NCBI GenBank assembly: GCA_902727945.1
Contig: CACVAV010000392.1
Coordinates: 1 to 13,271, forward strand
Reading direction: 5' to 3'
Origin: an uncultured Thiotrichaceae bacterium
GTDB lineage: Bacteria > Pseudomonadota > Gammaproteobacteria > Thiotrichales > Thiotrichaceae
Length of the DNA stretch: 13,271 nt
This document shows positions 5,839 through 13,271 of this stretch, piece by piece. The notes beneath the pieces were generated by a model. It was not told the DNA's origin. It ran no database searches and saw nothing but the letters and a program-made list of their open reading frames with translations. The position numbers were made by a program, and so were the translations under genes. Within the stretch, counting starts at the first letter, position 1; every line of letters starts with the position of its first letter.

Positions 5839-7023
5839 TTAAACCTCTTCCACGATCCACTGATCGTTTTTCTGAATAATCTGTCGATTGGCGTTTACTT
5901 GTTGTGATGACATGTCACAGCCACTGAGTTGGCGGATGACACATTCGCCTTGTTTGCGTAACTGAGTGATGAGTTTTTCCAGCTGGACATCATCATCAGC
6001 AGGTGCAAGAATTTTGTTTGATATTCTGGGGGGAATCTCGGCTGAGCTGCTGAGCAGGCGCAGATTGGTGCTGAATCCGGTGGCAGGACGTGAGCGGCCA
6101 AACAGTTTTCCGGCACCATCATAACGCCCGCCACGGGCAATTTCTTTACCGGTTTCTGAGGCGTAAACCGCATAGACAATACCGGTGTGATAGCTGTAGC
6201 CGGACAGTTCGGTTAAATCAATATGCAACTTGCATTCCGGGAATATACTTTGCAGTCGCTGGCTGAGTCGGCTCAGGTAGTCCAGTGACTCATGGACTGG
6301 CTGGGTAGCATTTTTCAATGTGGTTTTTGCCTGTTCCAGCATTGAAACCGGGCCGTATAATAAGGGCAGTTGGGCCAGCATCTCACGTACCGGAGCAGGG
6401 ATGTCCGATGCACTCAGCCACTCATTGATTTCAGGCAGGGCTTTACGGGATAACATGTCAGAAAATATTTGTTCCTGCTCACTACTGAATTCAGCTTGTT
6501 TGGCCAGTTCTCTGAAAATACCCACATGACCGAGATCCAGCGTTAGCGAACCTACTTTGCAATGTTCCAGCGTGGCCAATAGTAAAGACATGACTTCAAA
6601 GTCACTGTCGAGACCTTCATGGCCAAATAATTCTGCACCTACCTGCAAAGGCGCGCGTGTTCCTCCCTCATTTTGCGGGCGGGTACGTAATACGCTGCCA
6701 ATGTAGCAAAGCCGGTTGGGTTGATCTGTTTGTAGTTTGTGAGCATCAATGCGTGCAATTTGCGGGGTCATATCTGCACGTATACCCATCATGCGACCGG
6801 TTTGTTGATCGGTGACCTTAAAAGTTTGTATATCAAGGTTTGAGCCGACACCGGTGTTTAATGATTTAATGTATTCAACTAATGGCGGCATGACTAACTG
6901 ATAGCCCCACGTTGCGTAAATATCGAGTAACTCACGGCGTAGTGTTTCTAAACGCCACGCTTCGTCAGGCAGGGCCTCGCTAATCCCGTCAGGGAGTGCC
7001 CAGTATTGATCACTAGAGGACAT
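5839..7023 (-). CDS. hisZ: ATP phosphoribosyltransferase regulatory subunit
   Basis: A 394-aa paralogue of the histidyl-tRNA synthetase catalytic domain. HisZ binds the short form of HisG and is needed for the first step of histidine synthesis (ATP + PRPP) and its feedback control. The class II synthetase core is visible: motif-2-like MGIRADMTPQIARIDAH (residues ~80-96), LDLGHVGIF, and the late GGRYDGAGKLFGR motif. The anticodon-binding domain of true HisRS is missing, replaced by a ~60-residue tail typical of HisZ. The length is normal for the family. The ATG at 7023 follows the DUF2065 stop by 10 bp and lacks a clear ribosome site, which suggests translational coupling. Its presence implies a short HisG elsewhere in this genome. 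Confidence 0.95.
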   Translation of the reverse strand: MSSSDQYWALPDGISEALPDEAWRLETLRRELLDIYATWGYQLVMPPLVEYIKSLNTGVGSNLDIQTFKVTDQQTGRMMGIRADMTPQIARIDAHKLQTDQPNRLCYIGSVLRTRPQNEGGTRAPLQVGAELFGHEGLDSDFEVMSLLLATLEHCKVGSLTLDLGHVGIFRELAKQAEFSSEQEQIFSDMLSRKALPEINEWLSASDIPAPVREMLAQLPLLYGPVSMLEQAKTTLKNATQPVHESLDYLSRLSQRLQSIFPECKLHIDLTELSGYSYHTGIVYAVYASETGKEIARGGRYDGAGKLFGRSRPATGFSTNLRLLSSSAEIPPRISNKILAPADDDVQLEKLITQLRKQGECVIRQLSGCDMSSQQVNANRQIIQKNDQWIVEEV

Positions 7024-7033
7024 GTTTTATCAG

Positions 7034-7201
7034 TCAGTTTAAAAAGAGCCATAGAGTACCAGCAATGATACGGGGAAAACCAATCATTCGCAGGGTTTTT
7101 TCGGGAGGTTTCAATATTTTTCGTAGCGTCTTTTCACGCTGATGGGAATAGAGCAGTGATGTAAGGCCCTCAAGTATAAGCAAGAGGGCCAAAATATTCA
7201 G
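7034..7201 (-). CDS. Small DUF2065 (YjeT-like) membrane protein
   Basis: An open frame between hflC and hisZ encodes about 55 residues. It contains ALLLILEG near the start, then LLYSHQREKTLRKIL, LRMIG and a second hydrophobic stretch RIIAGTLWLFLN before TGA at 7036-7034. This matches the DUF2065 layout: helix ending in E-G, a basic loop with Pro, then a second helix. DUF2065 genes (yjeT in E. coli) usually sit between hflC and hisZ/purA, so context agrees. The start is odd: no ATG or GTG is present in frame near the expected beginning. Candidates are CTG at 7201 (used here) and TTG at 7192; neither has a clear ribosome site. Coupling to hflC (stop 29 bp upstream) is possible, or the gene may be decaying. 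Function is unknown. Confidence 0.6.
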   Translation of the reverse strand: MNILALLLILEGLTSLLYSHQREKTLRKILKPPEKTLRMIGFPRIIAGTLWLFLN

Positions 7202-7230
7202 TGAATTGTCAACTAATGCGGCGCTACTGA

Positions 7231-8160
7231 CTATTGAGCAACCACTTCTTGTTGGGGTTTCTGGCTTCTGAGACTACCGGTTCCGGGGCTGGTCTTAGGT
7301 TCTTTGTTGCCAAAGAAGCGGAAGAACTCTGAATCCGGTTCCAATACCATCACATCACCCTGTTGGCCTAATGTGCTGCGGTAGGCACCCAGGCTACGAT
7401 AGAAGGAGTAGAAATCACTGTCCTGCTGATAAGCAGCAGCATAGGTTGCCGCTGACTTAGCATCACCTGCACCCCGTGCCTTTTCTGAATCACGGTAGGC
7501 TTCAGCCATAATAATGGTAGCCTGGCGATCTGCACCGGCTTTGATGATTTCAGCTTCCTCAGCACCACGCGCCCGGAAATCCTGCGCAACACGCATCCGC
7601 TCGGAACGCATCCGCTCAAAAACAGACTCACTCACCTGTTCAGGAAAATCGATCTTACTGACCCGCACGTCAACAACATTGATACCCAGTTGCTTGGCGG
7701 CTTCATTCGATTTGACTTCCAGGCCCTGCATGATTTCATCACGTTGCTCAGACAGTGCTTCTTCGATAGTACGGCGACTGAATTCATTTCGCAGACCATC
7801 TTTCATAATGTCTTCCAGACGGCTGGAGGCAGCCTGTAGCCGTCCGCTGGTAGCACGATAGAACGTCGCTACATCAGATATTTCCCATTTCACAAAGAAA
7901 TCAACCAGCACATATTTCTTTTCACCGGTCAGGAAGCGCTCAGTATTGGCATCCAGCGTCAGAATGCGTTTAGGGAACTTGCTGACAGATTCAATCAGTG
8001 GCCACCTGAAATGCAAACCAGGCTCGATTTCAGAGTCAACGATTTCACGGAACTTAAATTTAATCGCTTTTTCGCGCTGATCTACGGTGTAGGCAGATGA
8101 ATAGATTAAGGCTACCAATAGTAATAATGCGCCGATAATAATATTTCTTTTAGTCTCCAT
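7231..8160 (-). CDS. hflC: HflC, regulator of FtsH protease
   Basis: A 309-aa SPFH/prohibitin-family protein that, with HflK, forms a large membrane-anchored complex around the FtsH protease and modulates its activity. One N-terminal membrane anchor is visible (residues ~7-24), followed by the motif AYTVDQREKAIKFKF and PGLHFRWPLIE typical of HflC. An SPFH domain runs to ~190, then a long Ala/Glu-rich helix (EEAEIIKAGADRQATIIMAEA). A conserved stretch YSFYRSLGAYRSTLG comes near the C-terminus. The last ~20 residues are polar and variable. The ATG overlaps the hflK stop by one base (TAATG), a classic sign of coupled translation. Confidence 0.96.
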   Translation of the reverse strand: METKRNIIIGALLLLVALIYSSAYTVDQREKAIKFKFREIVDSEIEPGLHFRWPLIESVSKFPKRILTLDANTERFLTGEKKYVLVDFFVKWEISDVATFYRATSGRLQAASSRLEDIMKDGLRNEFSRRTIEEALSEQRDEIMQGLEVKSNEAAKQLGINVVDVRVSKIDFPEQVSESVFERMRSERMRVAQDFRARGAEEAEIIKAGADRQATIIMAEAYRDSEKARGAGDAKSAATYAAAYQQDSDFYSFYRSLGAYRSTLGQQGDVMVLEPDSEFFRFFGNKEPKTSPGTGSLRSQKPQQEVVAQ

Positions 8161-9377
8161 TATTGACGTTCCCCTCTGTTTGCTCCGGGCTGTAAGTTGC
8201 GTTGTGAACGACCATTGGCTGTATCGCTACCCTGCTGTCCCTTACTATTAATGAAAGGTGAGGCTACCTGTGCCGGAGAGGGCATATTAGCAGCGCCGGA
8301 ACCCGTAGAATCCAGCGGTAGGTACAACAGATTATTACTGCTATTACTGTCCACGATGATTTTACGTGTACCACCCATCACCGTTTCCATGGTTTCAAGG
8401 TACAAACGTTCACGGGTAACATCCGGTGCTTTACGGTATTCAGCTACCAACTGTGTAAAACGGGAAGCGTCACCTTCAGCCTGCGCGATCACACGATCCC
8501 GGTAAGCATTAGCTTCTTCCAGTTTACGGGCGGCCTGACCACGTGCTGCCGGTACCACTTTTTTGGAGTAAGTATCCGCTTCATTTTTAAAACGGTTAGC
8601 ATCCTCACGTGCGCGGTTAGCATCATCGAAAGCATCCTTAACTGCTTCAGGTGCTTCAGCATAAGTCAGGTTGACTTTGATGACCTGCAGGCCGGCTTTG
8701 TAACTATCCAGAACGCTTTGCATTAATGTTTGGGTTTCCAGTGCAATTTGTTCACGACCTTCACGCAGAATAAAGTCCATGCTGCTACGACCCACTACCT
8801 CGCGGGATGCGCTGCGCATTACCTGATAAAGCGTACCCCGGGACTGATCCCGCAGATCATCAGGCAGGAAAACATTGAAGGCATAATCTTTTGCATCCTT
8901 GACTTTGTACTGAACTGTGACTTCTATATCAACAATGTTTTCGTCGATAGTCAGCATGGTGCTACGGTCTTGCGCGCTTCTGTTTTGCGCGACATCAACA
9001 AATTCCACCTTTTCAATCGGAGCAGGGAAATGCCAGTGCAGACCAGGGCCGGTGGTTGCATTGTATGCACCCAAGCGCAATACCAGTGCTTCCTGGCGTG
9101 CATCAACGGTATAGAAACCGGAGAATAACCAAACGGCAAACAAAACAATGGTCAGGAGGATAACGCCTTTCGCACCGGGGGCACCCATACCGGAACCACC
9201 TTCGTTATCGCCATCACCACCTTTACCCTTTCCACCAAACAGGCTGTTTAGTTTCTGGTTAATTTTGTTAATGATTTCTTCGGCATCATGTGCACCTGAC
9301 CCCGAACTTTTGTTTTTACCTGTCCAAGGGTCTTTTGGCTTGTTGCTACCATCATCACCCGGTTCATTCCAGGGCAT
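8160..9377 (-). CDS. hflK: HflK, regulator of FtsH protease
   Basis: A 405-aa partner of HflC. It starts with the family hallmark MPWNEPG and a Gly/Lys-rich cytoplasmic segment including DPW and GGKGKGGDGDNEGG (residues ~15-70). A single membrane helix follows at ~72-90 (VILLTIVLFAVWLFSGFYTV), then the SPFH domain (RQEALVLRLGAY, TGPGLHWHFPAPIE). A coiled-coil region comes next (REDANRFKNEADTY, AEGDASRFTQLVAEY), with a long polar Gly/Gln/Asn-rich C-terminal tail. The start has a clear AGGAG site six bases upstream. This is the first gene of the minus-strand cluster. The usual upstream hflX and hfq are absent; a divergent gene is found 271 bp away. Confidence 0.96.
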   Translation of the reverse strand: MPWNEPGDDGSNKPKDPWTGKNKSSGSGAHDAEEIINKINQKLNSLFGGKGKGGDGDNEGGSGMGAPGAKGVILLTIVLFAVWLFSGFYTVDARQEALVLRLGAYNATTGPGLHWHFPAPIEKVEFVDVAQNRSAQDRSTMLTIDENIVDIEVTVQYKVKDAKDYAFNVFLPDDLRDQSRGTLYQVMRSASREVVGRSSMDFILREGREQIALETQTLMQSVLDSYKAGLQVIKVNLTYAEAPEAVKDAFDDANRAREDANRFKNEADTYSKKVVPAARGQAARKLEEANAYRDRVIAQAEGDASRFTQLVAEYRKAPDVTRERLYLETMETVMGGTRKIIVDSNSSNNLLYLPLDSTGSGAANMPSPAQVASPFINSKGQQGSDTANGRSQRNLQPGANRGERQ

Positions 9378-9444
9378 AGGAAACTCCTAAAATTAAATGT
9401 AAATACGCATGTGAAATAAGTTACAGACTGAAGCCCGATGGCGC

Positions 9445-9473
9445 ATTGTAAGCACCTGTCTGACGGCTAGCAA
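9445..9473 (-). promoter_or_regulatory. Predicted promoter of hflK cluster
   Basis: On the minus strand, TTGCTA (9473-9468) and TACAAT (9450-9445) are separated by 17 bp. A start near 9438 would give a ~60-nt leader ending in the AGGAG site of hflK. Nothing else was recognised in the hflK-side half of this intergenic region. Confidence 0.45.
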
Positions 9474-9588
9474 GCCTGCAATTTATTAAGTGAAGAATAA
9501 CAGACTGTCAGAGTGATAACAGAACATACACGAAAAAGTCTGGGGTATTGAAATTTGTTTATGGCCGATTAAAAAAACGACTACGTAA

Positions 9589-9610
9589 ATAGTTGTGAAT
9601 CAACTATACT
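9589..9610 (+). promoter_or_regulatory. Palindrome overlapping a -10 box, upstream of the TPR gene
   Basis: Perfect 7-bp arms ATAGTTG (9589-9595) and CAACTAT (9601-9607) flank TGAAT. The right arm overlaps the -10 hexamer TATACT (9605-9610), and no good -35 is visible. This is the geometry of a repressor operator or an activator-dependent promoter. The TPR gene starts 39 bp downstream of the hexamer. Confidence 0.5.
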
Positions 9611-9648
9611 CCCGCCGTGAGTGTTAATTGAAAAAACGGATGTAAATC

Positions 9649-11070
9649 ATGCAGAAAGGACTGGAAGCCAGACAAGTTCGGGCTATCTTCTTCCCTGAGC
9701 GAAAACAATTTACCTTTCACCGTATCAACATGGAGTACCTTGCTTCATTGAAGGCGATGAATCGTAATAGTATCTACGCATTATTGAATACCGGCTTGCA
9801 GGGTAACCTGCGTAAAGTAGGTGGTAATCATGATGTTTTACGTAGTTTGCGGCCCCAACTGGAAGATATGGCTGGTAGTATTAACTATCAGGGCTTGCGC
9901 CTGCAAAAAGAACGGGAGCATTTACGCTCTCAACTAGCGCAAAAAACCCGTGAAGGTTTTTCCGCTTACCGTGCGGAAATGGAAATAAATTTTGCCAACC
10001 AGAAGCTGAGTGAATCACTGGCACTACAAACCACTCAGGCACATAATAATGTGCTGACGGCTGAGCATATGCTGAAAGATGCATTAAAGGTTGATTACCG
10101 TAATTACCGTGCGCATTTTGAGCTGGGCTGGACTTATCTGTTTCTGCTGGATAAACAGGAACTGGCAGAATTTCATCTGGCCTGTGCTACCAAAATTGCC
10201 GTGGAAGAAGGTAACCATTCGTTTGCCATTTTTGCTAAGCGTCATCTGGCTGATGTGCATTATGGTATGGGTCGGTATGATGAAGCTGCGGCCAGTGCTG
10301 TCAATACCATTGAGGCCTCCAAAAAGGTAGATAGTGAATACCATTATGAGTGCGCACGTTACATGGCCGCTGCCGGTGATGTAAAAACGGCGACACATCG
10401 ATTGGCGGCTTTAGTAGCTCAGTCGCCGGTCTATTATGTCAAAGCACAGGTGGAGCCGGACTTTAGTCAGCATGATCGTATTCAGGAAATGTTGAGTGAT
10501 TTGAAACAGGTGCGGGTGAAGCGTATCCAGCATTATGTGCAGACCACCTGGCAGAATCATCAGCTTTCACAAATCCCGCTGCCGGATATGATTGATCCGA
10601 ACAGTTTGTTCCAGCAAACGTTCCGCAAACATGTCCGTGTCATGTCACAGTTACCCTATGGCACGTTAACCCATCGTGAGCAGCAAATTGGTGAGTTGGT
10701 CGTACAGGACTCGCAGAAGCGGATTCTGAAAGAAATCCACCAACGCTCGCGTAACTATGAGAATGTTGCTGAACTGAAGCGGCAACGTTGGTCATGGATT
10801 AATAAAATCGGCGGTATGGCTATTCATACTTCGATTGTTTTGTTACTAGCCAGCCTGATGTTCTTTGCTGCACGTTATATTGCCGGTAGTTTTGGTTTGA
10901 GTGCCTTACTGAGTGCAGATAGCCTGTTGAACTACATTATAACCATCGGTCTGACATTAATGGTAGTAGGCGTGGGGCTGGTTCAGTTTGTGCCGATTGG
11001 CTCTAAGAAATTGTTGCGTAAGCAGATTGAACTGGATAATACGTTGAAATTGCTGAGTGCGCCTTCTTAG
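9649..11070 (+). CDS. TPR-repeat protein with two C-terminal membrane segments, function unknown
   Basis: A 473-aa protein not recognised as a named family. Residues 1-80 hold FFPERKQFTFHRINMEYLASLKAM-like polar sequence. A charged, probably coiled-coil stretch follows (~84-125). About three tetratricopeptide-like helical pairs cover ~138-171 (AEHMLKDALKVD... AHFELGWTYLFLL), ~195-226 (KRHLADVHYGMGRYDEAAAS) and ~228-261. Then VKAQVEPDF, a motif often seen after TPR runs, and a basic region precede two hydrophobic helices at ~392-412 and ~426-446, with a short basic tail. There is no signal peptide, so the TPR part probably faces the cytoplasm and is anchored at its C-terminus. TPRs mediate protein contacts. 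The start ATG has a weak CGGA site; an alternative ATG lies 27 codons inside. It is monocistronic, divergent from hflK, and ends before a strong terminator. Confidence 0.8.
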   Translation: MQKGLEARQVRAIFFPERKQFTFHRINMEYLASLKAMNRNSIYALLNTGLQGNLRKVGGNHDVLRSLRPQLEDMAGSINYQGLRLQKEREHLRSQLAQKTREGFSAYRAEMEINFANQKLSESLALQTTQAHNNVLTAEHMLKDALKVDYRNYRAHFELGWTYLFLLDKQELAEFHLACATKIAVEEGNHSFAIFAKRHLADVHYGMGRYDEAAASAVNTIEASKKVDSEYHYECARYMAAAGDVKTATHRLAALVAQSPVYYVKAQVEPDFSQHDRIQEMLSDLKQVRVKRIQHYVQTTWQNHQLSQIPLPDMIDPNSLFQQTFRKHVRVMSQLPYGTLTHREQQIGELVVQDSQKRILKEIHQRSRNYENVAELKRQRWSWINKIGGMAIHTSIVLLLASLMFFAARYIAGSFGLSALLSADSLLNYIITIGLTLMVVGVGLVQFVPIGSKKLLRKQIELDNTLKLLSAPS

Positions 11071-11093
11071 ATCTCTTTAGGTCGGATATAACA

Positions 11094-11185
11094 AGGATGG
11101 GGCTGCATGGACAAACTGGAGGCTGAGGACTGTTTGAGCGTAGCGAGTTCCGCAGGCCGGAAGTTTATCCATGCAGACCCATCCT
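11094..11185. repeat. Long imperfect hairpin, repetitive-element type
   Basis: Arms 11094-11117 and 11162-11185 pair over 24 positions with two mismatches (22 pairs). The 44-nt apical part folds further: GGC..GGA.CT against AGTTCC..GCC. Its tip contains GTTTGAGCGTAGCGAG. From memory, close relatives of this tip recur between genes in many proteobacterial genomes, as REP-like or terminator-linked elements; I could not check this. It lies between the convergent TPR and lgt genes. One mismatch becomes a G-U pair if read as minus-strand RNA. Confidence 0.7.
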
Positions 11186-11191
11186 ACTCTG

Positions 11192-11231
11192 AAAAGGCAA
11201 AGCAGTATTCCGCTTTTGCCTTTTTCTTTTC
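11192..11231 (+). terminator. Rho-independent terminator between convergent genes
   Basis: AAAAGGCAAAGC (11192-11203) pairs with GCTTTTGCC plus the following T's (11212-11223, one bulge), followed by a T-rich run ending TTTCTTTT. It ends the TPR transcript. The A-rich left side gives TTTTC on the other strand, so it may also serve lgt. Confidence 0.75.
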
Positions 11232-12026
11232 TCAAGCTTTTGCCGATTCTTTCTGATAAGCCCACCACATAATAAGCAAACCTAAGGCAAGCATAGGCAA
11301 ACTCAATACCTGCCCCTGTGTCATCCAGCCAAAAGCGACATAACCCAGGTGCTCATCCGGCTGACGGAAAAACTCCACCAGAATTCGTTGAGCGGCATAA
11401 GCGGCTACAAACAAACCGGTGACAGCCCCTACCGGACGTGAAACCCGTGAAAACCACCAGAGTAGTGTAAATAACACCAGCCCTTCAAGAAACGCCTGAT
11501 ACAGTTGAGAGGGGTGACGTGCTATATCCAGTCCGGCTGGCGGGAAAACCATGCCCCAGGGCATATCGGTAGGGCGGCCCCAGAGTTCGCCGTTAATGAA
11601 GTTACCAATTCGCCCGGCCCCCAGTCCGATCGGGACTAATGGTGCAATAAAGTCAGACAGTTGAAAAAACCGCACACCCCATTTCAGTGATAATGCCAGC
11701 ATGGCCAGCGTTACGCCAATCAGTCCGCCGTGGAAACTCATGCCACCGTCCCAAACCTGAAAAAATGACAGTGGGTCACCGAGAAACTCACGCAGATTAT
11801 AAAACAACATATAACCAATGCGCCCACCCAGTACCACACCGAGTGCGCCCCAGAACATCATGTCATCGACCTGATCCGGCTTAAATAAACTGCCGGGCTT
11901 ACTGGCTCTGCGTTTGCCCAGGTAAAGGAATGACAGAAAACCAATCACATACATCAGCCCGTACCAATGGACTTTCAGCGGGCCAAGTGAAAGGGCAACA
12001 GGATCAAATTGGGGGTGAGTCAACAT
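11232..12026 (-). CDS. lgt: Prolipoprotein diacylglyceryl transferase
   Basis: A 264-aa inner-membrane enzyme that moves a diacylglyceryl group from phosphatidylglycerol to the lipobox cysteine of prolipoproteins, the first step of lipoprotein maturation. About seven hydrophobic segments are visible. Signature motifs are WDGGMSFHGGLIG (His99), the Lgt signature GAGRIGNFINGELWGRPT (residues ~137-153, Arg139), HPSQLYQA (171-178) and RQPDE. The start ATG is 19 bp after the trpC stop, so it is probably the last gene of a trpD-trpC-lgt transcript. The ribosome site is weak. Finding lgt next to trp genes, away from thyA, differs from the common gammaproteobacterial arrangement. Confidence 0.96.
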   Translation of the reverse strand: MLTHPQFDPVALSLGPLKVHWYGLMYVIGFLSFLYLGKRRASKPGSLFKPDQVDDMMFWGALGVVLGGRIGYMLFYNLREFLGDPLSFFQVWDGGMSFHGGLIGVTLAMLALSLKWGVRFFQLSDFIAPLVPIGLGAGRIGNFINGELWGRPTDMPWGMVFPPAGLDIARHPSQLYQAFLEGLVLFTLLWWFSRVSRPVGAVTGLFVAAYAAQRILVEFFRQPDEHLGYVAFGWMTQGQVLSLPMLALGLLIMWWAYQKESAKA

Positions 12027-12045
12027 GTGGTGTCCGGGTTATTTA

Positions 12046-12846
12046 TTATGATGAGTAAAATAATTGATAGAGTGCATCGCCGGGCTGTTCAGCGCGCATA
12101 AAGGCTTCACCGACCAGAAATGCATTGATATTATGTTCACGCATTTGTTGCACGTCATTTTGAGTGTGGATGCCGCTTTCTGTCACCAGCAAGGTGTCTT
12201 CCGGCACCAGTGGCAGTAAATCAATACTGGTTTGTAATGATGTATCAAAAGTGCGCAGGTTGCGGTTATTGATCCCGATCAATGGGGCATTCAATGGCAG
12301 GATACGTTCCAGTTCCTCACGGTCATGCACCTCAATTAACACGTCCATGCCCAGCTCAATGGTCAGATCGTATAAACCACGCAGTTTTTCATCACTCAAT
12401 GCTGAAACGATTAACAGAATGCAATCCGCATCAATGGCGCGCGCTTCATAAACCTGATAAGGGTCAATAATAAAGTCTTTACGAATCACCGGTAACGAGC
12501 AGGCTTTACGTGCGGTTTGTAAATAATCTTCATGGCCCTGGAAGTAATCCGCATCCGTTAACACTGACAAACAGGCCGCACCGCCTTTTTCATAACTGGC
12601 CGCAATGGCTGCCGGATGAAAATCAGCACGGATAATGCCTTTGCTCGGCGATGCTTTTTTCACTTCGGCAATGACAGCAGGCTCATTATTAGCAATTTTG
12701 CGTTGTAGCGCTGATAAAAAACCACGTACCGAAGCAGCTTCTGCAGCCCGTTCACGCAACACCTCAATCGATGTGCTTTGTGAGCGTGTGGCTATTTCCT
12801 GTTGTTTTGTCTGAAGGATTTTCTCCAGAATATCTGCTTTGCTCAT
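12046..12846 (-). CDS. trpC: Indole-3-glycerol phosphate synthase
   Basis: A 266-aa single-domain TIM-barrel enzyme that closes the ring of 1-(2-carboxyphenylamino)-deoxyribulose phosphate to indole-3-glycerol phosphate in tryptophan synthesis. Catalytic and phosphate motifs are in place: EVKKASPSKG (E61, K63), IRKDFIID (K123), IEVHD (E172), GINNRNL (N193-R195), TESGI (E223, S224) and FLVGEAFM. No TrpF domain is fused, so this is the monofunctional form. The ATG has an AAGG ribosome site. trpD ends 42 bp upstream. Confidence 0.97.
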   Translation of the reverse strand: MSKADILEKILQTKQQEIATRSQSTSIEVLRERAAEAASVRGFLSALQRKIANNEPAVIAEVKKASPSKGIIRADFHPAAIAASYEKGGAACLSVLTDADYFQGHEDYLQTARKACSLPVIRKDFIIDPYQVYEARAIDADCILLIVSALSDEKLRGLYDLTIELGMDVLIEVHDREELERILPLNAPLIGINNRNLRTFDTSLQTSIDLLPLVPEDTLLVTESGIHTQNDVQQMREHNINAFLVGEAFMRAEQPGDALYQLFYSS

Positions 12847-12888
12847 TTAAACCTTATCCGCTCAGGGGCGGGCAGTGGAAGTCAGGGA

Positions 12889-13271
12889 TTAGTTATTGGT
12901 TAATTCTGCGAGTTGCTGCATACGCTGTAAGGCACTGCCATCAGCGATTACTGCTCTGGCTTTCTCGATACCTTGCTGATGTGAGTCTGCCAGACCCGAA
13001 ACATAAATAGCCGCACCCGCATTCAGCAATACAATATCCAGTGCCGGGCCAGGTTGATTATTTAGTACCGATTGGATCATTGCCAGACTTTCTTCCGCTG
13101 TCTCCACCCGCAAACTATCCAGTGGCGCGGTCTGTAAACCAAAGTCTTCCGGCTTAATGACATACTCCGTCACCTCACCCGCTTTGCATTCAGCCACATG
13201 TGTCGGTGCAGCAATACTGATTTCATCCAGCCCGTCTTCAGCATTGACGACCATGACGTGGCGGCTACCCA
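12889..13271 (-). CDS. trpD: Anthranilate phosphoribosyltransferase (N-terminus cut by window edge)
   Basis: The frame runs off the right end of the window; about 127 C-terminal residues are visible. It opens with GSRHVMVVNAEDGLDEIS, the strongly conserved TrpD segment that carries the active-site H and DGLDE. It continues with VTEYVIKPEDFGL and the family's C-terminal LNAGAAIYVSG helix region before TAA. The enzyme attaches phosphoribosyl pyrophosphate to anthranilate, two steps before TrpC's reaction. Gene order trpD-trpC with a short gap fits a trp operon. Confidence 0.95.
   Translation of the reverse strand, partial: GSRHVMVVNAEDGLDEISIAAPTHVAECKAGEVTEYVIKPEDFGLQTAPLDSLRVETAEESLAMIQSVLNNQPGPALDIVLLNAGAAIYVSGLADSHQQGIEKARAVIADGSALQRMQQLAELTNN

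Noticed and set aside
5828..5860. Upstream start of purA adding 11 residues
   Set aside because: It overlaps the end of hisZ, and the family starts at MGKIVVVLG, where a ribosome site is present.
8730..9128. 132-codon plus-strand frame inside hflK
   Set aside because: Antisense to a fully conserved HflK coding region; no ribosome site or family match seen.

Overview
The window looks like the chromosome of a gammaproteobacterium with moderate GC (roughly 47% by eye). The evidence is the order hflK-hflC-DUF2065-hisZ-purA, the HisZ protein (which implies a short-form HisG elsewhere), a DUF3581 protein and a 264-aa ThyA of the enterobacterial type. A member of the Thiotrichales or a similar sulfur-oxidiser lineage would fit, but that placement is an impression and was not tested. 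No CRISPR array, tRNA, rRNA or insertion sequence was seen.

Left end (1-1850): the 3' part of a ComEA-type helix-hairpin-helix DNA-binding protein carrying a long lysine-rich, histone-H1-like tail. Next is an intergenic stretch with an orphan promoter, two hairpins and a rho-independent terminator, which together look like a small RNA gene. Then comes a divergent heavy-metal module: a MerR-family sensor (minus strand) and a short CDF-like membrane transporter (plus strand), sharing a textbook 19-bp-spacer promoter with a dyad operator.

Middle (1891-9377, all minus strand): read in transcription order, hflK, hflC, a small DUF2065 gene, hisZ and purA form one tight cluster ending in a terminator. 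A separate short gene for a divergent Hfq-like RNA chaperone follows with its own promoter. Then come thyA with its own promoter and a 5' inverted repeat, a DUF3581 protein with a hotdog/hydratase-like signature, and a DUF1851 (Tdi1-like) protein. The usual hfq-hflX genes are not upstream of hflK; instead a divergent plus-strand gene is found there.

Right end (9378-13271): a plus-strand gene for a TPR protein with two C-terminal membrane segments has a palindrome over its probable -10 box. It ends at a long imperfect hairpin of repetitive-element type and a strong terminator. Facing it on the minus strand are trpD (cut by the window edge), trpC and lgt in a compact row.

Most genes are housekeeping: membrane protease control, purine, thymidylate, histidine and tryptophan synthesis, and lipoprotein modification. 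The most unusual items are the Hfq-like protein with altered RNA-contact residues, the ComEA-histone-tail fusion, the candidate sRNA, the TPR-membrane protein with its dyad operator, and the long hairpin element.
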